DNA from: Nephrocerus scutellatus
Taxonomy: Eukaryota > Arthropoda > Insecta > Diptera > Pipunculidae
Reading direction: 5' to 3'
NCBI GenBank assembly: GCA_947095585.1
Contig: OX352761.1
Coordinates: 67,300,316 to 67,364,315, forward strand
DNA: 64,000 bases
Below, one piece after another: positions 56,424-64,000 of the stretch (positions are counted from its first letter, which is position 1; every line of letters begins with the position of its first letter). The translations under genes were made by a program, and so were the position numbers. The notes beneath the pieces were generated by a model, which had not been told where the DNA came from, did not search any database, and worked only from the letters and a program-made list of their open reading frames with translations.

Positions 56424-57762
56424 TGTAGAACAAATTTTCACCTTTCATTTATTACCAATATTTAGGCCCACCCACTTTTAAGCACGCATCTTTTTCACCT
56501 TTTATATAAAAGACAGTTTTTTGACTATACCACTGCCGAAGGTGGCTCGATTGGCCTTATTTTTTTTTTTTAAATGGAAGGTGTTTTTATTACCTTTCAT
56601 ATGTCAGCCCCTCCTACAAAAAGGGGGCGTGACCGCCGCCTTCTTTATACCGCCCCAAAAAGTGGGCGGCAGGGGCGTGGTAGGGGGCGTGGCAGGGGGC
56701 ATAAATTCGCATGCGGACTATACTGCAGAAATTACTAAAGTTGCAATATGTTTACATTTATCTTGTTTCGAAGAGTGATCCGATTTTATGAAAAGAAATA
56801 GAAATAAACGCATCGAAGGCCATTTTCATGTGAAGTGAAAAGTAGTCTGTAAAGTGCAATTTTTTTTGTGCTTACTTCTCCAAGATAATACAAAATAAAA
56901 CTATAAATTTCTTCGCTGCAGTCAACTCAAACAAAGTCGTCGCTCGTCGGTCTGTGGAAGTGCAAGAGCTTGGTCGATATGCAGTTCTCCCTGTAATCGT
57001 CGTCGGTTGCTGTTAATATCCGTTTTCGCATTGCTGATTTTTGGTTGTATTGCCGATCGTGTCTTTTGTTCATCATCGCGGCCGCTGGTCATCGGTTGGT
57101 TAGCAGTGTGTCCCAATATTGTGCATACTTCTGAGGGGTATATTGCCTTGGTTTCGCTAAGAACCGAGATCGTATCGAAGTCACCATCGCTGTCAGCCTC
57201 AGCAGCATCGTCATCGAATCATCATTGTCAGCTTCGGCAGCGTCGTTATTATCATCAACAACAAAATATTGTAATTTTAAGCTAGATGTCAAGTAGTAAG
57301 GTATTTTTTTATTACATACATACAGTATATATATATATAGTATACGTTTTGATTAATTAATCTCATTGATATAGTTTGGCTGGTGCACCAAGCCCCCCGT
57401 TTATTTTCTTCCGTTATCTTCTTATATTATACTATCTTATACTCCGCTATTATCTTTAAAATTATATTTAAAGCTATATCTTAGTTTATATTACATAGTT
57501 TTTTTTATTGTCGTAAGACGGGAGTAATGTCCGTTTAGGCGGAGACCTTTGAGGATGAGTCGGGGTCGGTAGCGGGGTCGGACGACAGGCGGGCACGGCA
57601 TTTCCTTTCCTCATGCGGTTACACTTGGCACCTTTATACCCGTCAACACCCACTCCCATACCCTGACGCCTAGCCGGCAATAACCGCGACGGGTCCCTAA
57701 TGTGCTTTTCTGTAACACCCCCCCCCACCCACTATGATCAGTCAAAGGGGTGAAATGTTACA
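56424..57762 (+). other. Gene-free stretch, possible LTR of gypsy family D
   Basis: No convincing gene. It begins TGTAGAAC right after the errantivirus-like LTR and ends ATGTTACA directly before a TGGCGCCCA primer-like site. That would fit a long (~1.3 kb) TG...CA LTR of family D. A TATATAAAAG box lies near 56,502, and GC-rich gggcgtggcaggggg repeats near 56,625-56,700. The second LTR lies outside the window, so the left boundary is unproven. Confidence 0.35.
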
Positions 57763-57763
57763 G

Positions 57764-57781
57764 TGGCGCCCAATCATATTG
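57764..57781 (+). other. Candidate primer binding site of gypsy family D
   Basis: TGGCGCCCAATCATATTG lies one base after ...GTTACA. The first nine bases fit a lysine-tRNA CCA end; the rest matches poorly. The position is appropriate, upstream of leader and gag. Confidence 0.5.
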
Positions 57782-58560
57782 GCTTTCCTTTACTCTGTCC
57801 TATCCGTATCCTTTTCCCGATAAATTTAACAATTTGTTTGAAGGAACTTATACTTCCGATTTCGGTTACATTTTCTTTCCACACTAGGACTTTAATTAAA
57901 GTTCTCGTGTGTTGACTTGAATCAAATCGAAATCGGAAATTGTTTCTAGCCCCTAGTCCCAGTCATACAACAAAATTTTTCCACCGGGAATCAACTATTT
58001 CCACTTATGGCGTTGATTTTAGCCTAGTTTTCCGGTGTTTGTTTTTTTTTTTGGATTTTCAGGAAATTTTCTTATGCTGAATGCATGTCCAGCTTAGCTG
58101 TTTGACTCATTCTTGAGGGTTTGATTTTTGTTTTAAATTTCAAGATTTTTTTTTTTGTTGTTCACACGAAATGCATGTCCAGCTTAGTTGTTTGACTCAT
58201 GCTTGAGGGTTTGATATTTTTTTTAAATTTCAAAAATTTTTTTTTGTTCACACGGCTCATCCTCATCACCATCCATTGATTAACTCGTATTCTTTTTACA
58301 CGATTTTTTGCATTCGCCATTCGGATATTTTTTTTTCTTCTCTCTCTCTTCCTTCTTACAGCATTCATCGGTTTTGCTATAAGATCTTTTATCTTTTTGC
58401 AATTTTCTGATTTTTTGCAATGCCTGATAGTGAATTTGAAATTTCAGATTTTTTGTTTTGAAACAACATTAAAACTTTTAAGTAGTGTACCCATGGGCAT
58501 TGTCGAATGCCACTGAAATTTTAACAATTTGTTTTCATTATTGGTTAATAATTAAAAAGT
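57782..58560 (+). other. Leader of gypsy family D with a 90-bp tandem duplication
   Basis: Untranslated, T-rich. A 90-bp segment starting atgcatgtccagcttag at 58081 is repeated at 58171 with a few changes. No gene seen. Confidence 0.65.
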
Positions 58561-59612
58561 ATGGACATCGCCACGTTAACCGCGAACGAACTTGAGATCG
58601 AACTTGAGGTACGAGGAATTCAATCTACTGCCCCTGATGCTGTTGATCTACTAGTAAAACAAATAGCAGAAAAAAGAGGCTGGTGCGATTGCTCGCCCGC
58701 AGAGAATGCACCAACGAGCATCCAAGCGACCAGACTCAGAGATTGAATTTTGCCAAAGCAGGTTGCTGACATTGCAGGATAATATTCTGCAACTGAAAGA
58801 AACCACTGAACTGGCACAGTCCTCGAAGGCCCAACAAATATCTTCGCGCCTAAGACACATATACGGCCGATTGGAACGAGCAGCCACTTCCCCTACGTAT
58901 CGGGATTTTGCGGGTCAAGTACTCGAGACTTGTAGGGAGTTGTTAGCTTCAATTGAGTTGTACCTCCAAAACCCGACTAATTTAGACAAGTCCAGAGTTG
59001 CCTCGAAACCAGGTCCCGTCGAACCGACATGACACACTATGATATGTCTACCGCCAATTGACGATGATATTCCGCAAGAGTTGTTAGTTCAGGAATCGAA
59101 GGTAACGTACCCGAACACCCGACCAGCCGGAAATGCTTCTAGCAACCAAGACCATAACGCCGATCGATCTCCGTCCTCTAACTCTGCAATGAGGGCTCAG
59201 CTAAATCGATTGGACGAGCAAATGGCCACTTTACATCAAAAAAACATTGAGTTGGAGGCCAAATTGTCTAATCTCCCGGGTGTAGTGACGAAAAGTCGCT
59301 ACCTTTTACCCGCTAGTTTCGAACGTACCCGAGGTCATGTTGCTACATTACCCCCGAGGGCTCTCCACGCCTAATGGGTCCAGACAAATACCAAGCCTGT
59401 CTCCTTACGGTAATCAAATGGAGATGCCATCTATCGGCATATTTGTTGCAAACCCCGGGGTAAGGTGTGACTACCGGCAGAACGAACCAAGTTCGTCGGG
59501 ATTCTCCACTGGTATGTTCCCTCCCTATACCACCAGAAAACCGGAATACCGCCCTCTTTCTCGGAGTGGTCTCTCTTACACTGGTTGTCCAAAAGGTATA
59601 ACGGTTGAAATG
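58561..59612 (+). pseudogene. gag: Gypsy family D gag, N-terminal part, broken
   Basis: The ATG at 58561 opens LTANELEIELEVRGI, a SAP-like or LxxEL-repeat N-terminus common in insect gag proteins. The frame shifts near 58735 into 58706-59032 (helical, coiled-coil-like), then 59039-59374 with a predicted coiled coil (QLNRLDEQMATLHQKNIELE). Another shift near 59340 follows. It is cut at 59612 by a LINE insertion. Confidence 0.75.
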
Positions 59613-60720
59613 TTTTTTTTTTTTTTTTTTTTTATAATGTACACACGATAAAGGGGTTTGCACCCTTATAATGCTTAGCACAGCGTGGGCGTTAGGAAAT
59701 TAGGGAGATGAAATGATGAGATGTCTATGCACACGTGTCTTAAACGACTGCAGATCATATAAATGCGGAAACACAGAATCAGGCAATTCATTCCACATAA
59801 CTATCGTGCGGCTAAAGAAGGAATCTCTGAATTGGTTAGTACGTCCGAAGATAGGCTTAATGGTGGACCCATGAGCTCGAGTTGAGGCACGAGTATTATG
59901 GATGGGTTGGAGAATGGGCGGGATGCATCTGGATATTTCTTTTGAACACCGCTTGTGGAAAAAGCGATAAAACAGTGACAGGCAGGAAACATTCCTACGA
60001 TGTTCAAGCGATTCGATTGTTTTCGCGATATGTACATCACCAATAAGTTTTAACGCGCGGTTCTGAACTCTGTCTAGTAGATGCAATGTGGTCTTGGGAG
60101 CACCTGCCCAGACAATGCAGTTGTATTCAAGTTTAGGGCGAATATACGCCTTGTAAATAGTAGCCAGATCTGAAGGAGTGAAGTACATCTTGCACCGTTT
60201 TAGGAAACCTAAGCATCTCGCAGCATTTTTGGCGATGGCAAATATGTAGTCATTCCAACGAAGCTTGTTGTTGACACACATACCGAGAATTGAGAGTTTT
60301 TCAGTTTCTTTGATACAAGATCCATTCATGGTTAAAGTTTGGGGGTTTAAATTACGCTTAGACGACAGAAGACAGCATTGGGTTTTAGGAGAGTTAAATT
60401 CAACTCTATTATGTAGGCCCCACCTTGTTATGCTGTCAAGGTCAGAATTTAACGTGCTTAACATACGTTGTTGTTCAAGTTCCACTTGTGCCGAAGAGGG
60501 GCGCGCGGAAAGCGAGAAGTCATATGAAAAGCTAAGAGTACTGTCGTCAGCAAAGGAATGGATTCGATTAGAGGAGGTGGATAGGAGATCATTAATGAAA
60601 ATCAGAAAAAGTGTCAGAGATAAAACTGAGCCTTGAGGAACACCGGCGTTTATGCGGTGGACATTGGATTTGAATCCGTCCAATACGACCTGGATTGAAC
60701 GGTCAGAAAGGTAGTTCATA
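59613..60720 (-). mobile_element. LINE family A insertion, longest copy
   Basis: On the minus strand: 5' truncation at about 60720 inside RT, then NYLSDRSIQVVLDGF, the PQGSVL block (GVPQGSVLSLTLFLIFINDL), catalytic box FADD in HSFADDSTLS, and the thumb and C-terminal region to FKTRVHRHLIISSP. A 3' UTR of about 75 nt with a stem-loop follows, then a 21-nt poly(A) tail (59613-59633 as T's). The frame is open from the truncation to its stop at 59700, so this copy is young. It has no RNase H. A CR1/jockey-group assignment is inferred. Upstream codons to 60851 are antisense to family D gag and not part of the LINE. Confidence 0.92.
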
Positions 60721-61648
60721 GTTCCAATTGGAAACCGTCGCCTCCGGTCTGCAACTGTCCCCTGAGCCGTTGTTATTCGAATTGCACACGGTACTAAAGG
60801 ATGTTGCCCTTCAGTGATTCTGGACCTACCGGAAGCTCCACCCTTTGTCATCTTGGTCTGAATTGAAGCATGACTTTCATGAAAGATTCAAAGATCGACG
60901 AAGTAATCTTGAAATCCGTAGAAGCATCGAGTCTCGAAAACAAAGGAGGGACGAAGGCTTCCTGGATTTTTACTATTCGGTGTAGAACCTAACATTACAG
61001 TGCCACACACCCTATAGTGACCATGAGTTGATTCAGATCCTAATATCGAACATGAATTCTGAGCTTCAGTTCCAGTTAACGGACCGACGGTTCGACAACA
61101 TCAATGATTTGATCAGTAGTTGTATTGCCTGGGAGGAGTCCTTCCAGAGATTTCGCAGCACTCCCGTAACGCCAACCTATCCTAGGCGACTAGTAAGCGA
61201 AATTCAGTCCGAGTGGTTCGGGGAAGTGATAACTCAACCTGTCGAAAGGTCTGGTCCAACTCGACACATCGCGGCGATGCGCAATTCGAAATCCACCACT
61301 AGCCTAAAACGACCCACGTTTCAGGAAGATAATAGACGCCCTCCTTCGAAAATAAACCTTCCAACGCACACTATATGCTATAACTGTTCGGACATTGGTC
61401 ATACCTTTATCGAGTGTCCAATCGCTCCCACTTGCATATTTTGTTACCGTTGCGGACTGAGGGGAACGATAACTCCCAGATGTTCTCGTTGTGCGGGAAA
61501 CGCTACGCGGGGTCATTGGAGATCTGGTGCCAAGGGCAAGGGCCCGGCGAAACCATTCACCAGAGCAATCCGGGAGGAACCAGCCACCAAAACCGATCTC
61601 GAGTCTCGCCGAAGGGATCTTCCGAATGTGGACTCCACGATTCGATGA
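60721..61648 (+). pseudogene. gag: Gypsy family D gag, C-terminal part
   Basis: Resumes after the LINE insertion with LFELHTVLKD-like and FHERFKDRRSN-like capsid sequence (broken near 60795 and 60985). The intact part is 61028-61648: ELQFQLTDRRFDN, then CCHC knuckle CYNCSDIGHTFIEC and a second cluster CYRCGLRGTITPRC that has Thr where a knuckle His would be. 61069-61641 is duplicated at 48461-49026. Confidence 0.85.
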
Positions 61649-61759
61649 GATAATATTCTCCCTGACATACCAAAACCACCAGGTTTATCACCTGAATCGA
61701 ACCTAACCTCACCTATCTTATCGTCCTACGATCCTTAGTCCGTCCACCGTCCGGACACT

Positions 61760-64000
61760 AAGTTCCGTCGACATCGAACGCGAAAATACTTCGAGAGTAG
61801 ACGATCTCGAAGGAGCCATGTTATGGCTTCAGTAATAAGCTCTGAGGAAGTTGGAGACAATAGACCCTATGCCTCGGTCCTCATCGATAGTGTGCTAAAG
61901 GATAGTGTAATAAATGACTCTTAGAAAGTGGCGCGACGATTAGTGTGCTCGGACGAGGATCCGAAAAGTTTCTGACAGACAGCAATTTTAAATTTCGACA
62001 CTTCCCATCGCACCTTACAACGGCAAGTGGTCACAAGCAGCGCGTTTTTGGGTATATTCGTGCTCTCGTTCAGTTTAACAACCACAGTCATACCATGTGC
62101 CTCTATATAGTGCCTTCACTAGATCAACCACTGTACCTAGGGATTGATTTTTGGAACCGGTTCGGTACTGCCGCTGGAGTTTCGTCGCTACGTATGTCCG
62201 AGAACATTCCCCCATCTCCTGAGGAACCTAAATTTCATGTTCTCTCGGTTGAAGACCGGAGTACGTTAGATGGTATTATCAAGCACTTTCCATCAAGTAC
62301 CAAACTGGGGCTTGGCAAAACATCGTTGATATTGCATTCCATTGATGTAGGTGATGCCAAACCAGTTAAGCAAAGATTTTACCCGGTTTCGCCTATCAAG
62401 CAAAAAATTATGTATGATGAACTCGATAGGATGCTGTCTCTAGGGGTAATCGAGGTCAGTGAAAGCTCATGGTGTTCGCCTGTCACACTGGTGCAGAAGG
62501 CAAACGGCAAAGCAAGGCTCTATCTGGATGCCCGAGAGGTGAACAAGGTGACCGTTTGAGACGCGTATTCTTTGCCCATTATAAACGGACTCCTGGGGCG
62601 TTTGGATCAGACGAGGGTCATCTCCACAATTGACCTGAAGGATGCCTTTTGGCAGATCCCAATCGACCCCAAATCTCGCGATAAGACGGCATTCACGGTA
62701 CCCGGTCGTCCCTTGTATCACTTCCGGGTCATGCCATTCGGGTTATGCAATGCTCCGCAGACCTTATGCCGCCTTAGGCATCGGGTAATTCTACACCAGC
62801 TTCATGACATGGTCTTTGTCTATTTAGATAACCTACTCATCACTTCTGAAACGCTGGCCGAACACTTCTCTCTATTAAGAGAAGTGGCTGGACTTCTATC
62901 ACGGGCCGGACTAACCATAAACGTGGCAAAAAGTCAGTTTGTCCCCCGCGAAGTGAACTACCTCGGATATGTTGTCAAGAACGGGTGCCTTCGCACAAAC
63001 CCAGAGAAATGTGTGCATGGTACCGTCGCTTTATAAACAACTTTGCATCGATCGCTGCCCCACTCAGAGATCTAACCGGAAAGTCGGCGCGGCGTAAATG
63101 GTCCGAAGCTGCCAATACCGCATTCATGTCCCTGAAGGCCGCCTTATCATCTGCACCTGTTCTCCCTAATCCGAACTACGACCTACCTTTCTATATACAG
63201 TGCGACGCCAGCACCGTCGGCGTTGGCAGTGTATTGTTCTAAATTGACGCCACTGGCGGCGAGCACCCGATCGAATATATATCCCACAAGCTAAACGCTG
63301 CACTACTCTGTTACGGAGTTAGAGTGTTACGCCGCGGTTTGATGCGTGAAGAGATTCAGGCATTTCATAGAGGGGTATCCATTTACACTGTACACCGACC
63401 ACGCCAGTTTAAGATGGCTCATGTCTCAGAAAGACCTCTCAGGCCGGCTTGCTAGATGGAGCCTTAAACTCCAATCGTTTCATTTCCAAATTGGCTATCG
63501 CAATGGTTCGGTTAATGTGGTGCCGGACGCATTCTGTGACGAGTTAAGTAACCTGGAACCTACGACCAACCACCAACGAGGTGAAACGTTGCCGAGCTTT
63601 TCTTTCTCTCGGACAAGTCCAGCTTTCGTGTCCTTGTGCGCTGTATTAAACCATCCAACAACCGCTCCCATTACGAACATCATTGTGGATCCTCCATTGT
63701 ACGTGGATTTGGACCCATCAGCGTTTACGCACCCCGACTATGTTGCTCAAGTAGATCGCGTCAAGGGATTATCAAAGCATGAACATAACCTGCTCGTTAA
63801 AGATGGTAAATTTTTAATTGCCTTATCGTATGTCCTACGCTATACGGACACGGATATTCCGGAGTGGAAACTGGTAATCCCACACCCTTTACAAGCTTCC
63901 CTAATAGAACGAGCGCACAATCCACCAACCTTGGCCCACATGGGAGTCGCTAAGACACTGGATTGGTTATGGCGACAGTTCTTTTGGCCGAAGATGGCAC
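61760..64000 (+). pseudogene. pol: Gypsy family D pol, broken and cut by the window edge
   Basis: Protease region near 61,840-62,150: DNRPYASVLID, then an active-site motif that reads L-E-S-G-A-T, with Glu for the catalytic Asp, and LYLGIDFWNRFG. RT N-terminal part to 62559 (KPVKQRFYPVSP), then an in-frame TGA at 62557-62559. RT continues 62572-63036 (STIDLKDAFWQIP, MPFGLCNAPQ), with its catalytic box reading YLDN instead of YLDD. Connection and RNase H 62985-63242 (FYIQCDASTVGVGSVLF) end in TAA. A broken RNase H/tether follows, and an integrase zinc-site block (HMGVAKTLDWLWRQFFWP) lies at the edge. Two catalytic substitutions plus stops make it inactive. Confidence 0.9.

Noticed and set aside
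56521..57292. Several 60-90 codon frames between the errantivirus-like LTR and gypsy family D
   Set aside because: Low-complexity Ser/Gln or Gly-rich translations in overlapping frames on both strands; no domain or start context.
60721..60851. N-terminal extension of the family A RT frame
   Set aside because: This part is antisense family D gag sequence beyond the 5' truncation point of the LINE.

Overview
The window looks like repeat-dense, probably heterochromatic insect DNA. The retroelement families (Ty3/gypsy, errantivirus-like gypsy with env, BEL/Pao, CR1/jockey-type and LOA/R1-type LINEs, Helitrons) point to a dipteran. A tephritid fruit fly is my best guess, but it is an inference. 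I recognise no complete host gene. The only host-like coding signal is one short exon with a good splice donor, present in two identical copies.

Left part (1-27.6 kb): an (AAAC)n microsatellite, about 0.9 kb of low-copy DNA with a possible MITE, then a satellite array of 118-bp and 104-bp monomers. Tandem duplications at three scales are superimposed. A 3,280-bp block inside the satellite is doubled. A 9.9-kb block (satellite, exon-bearing AT-rich DNA and a LINE fragment) is doubled. A 2,058-bp block is tripled. Every junction is out of register and has only 2-6 bp of microhomology, and the copies are nearly identical.

Middle (27.6-42.5 kb): a minus-strand LINE with RNase H (family B), carrying a short insertion of LINE family A; a Helitron relic with a GC-rich minisatellite and a helicase fragment; a young, apparently complete Ty3/gypsy element (31,778-38,263, minus strand, 4-bp TSD, LTRs differing at 2 of 663 positions, open gag and pol); a second LINE (family C, minus) split by a family A insertion; and a 682-bp non-autonomous Helitron.

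Right part (42.5-64 kb): a decayed BEL/Pao element with an envelope-like third region; a fragment of gag from gypsy family D; an errantivirus-like gypsy element on the minus strand (49,029-56,423) with one full and one truncated LTR; and a decayed family D gypsy element running off the right edge, interrupted in gag by a 1.1-kb family A LINE.

The content is therefore nested mobile elements plus structural amplification, not a functional operon or pathway. The most informative signals are the duplication cascade with readable breakpoints, the duplicated exon, and the young gypsy element with a 64-bp minisatellite in its leader and a non-canonical protease motif.
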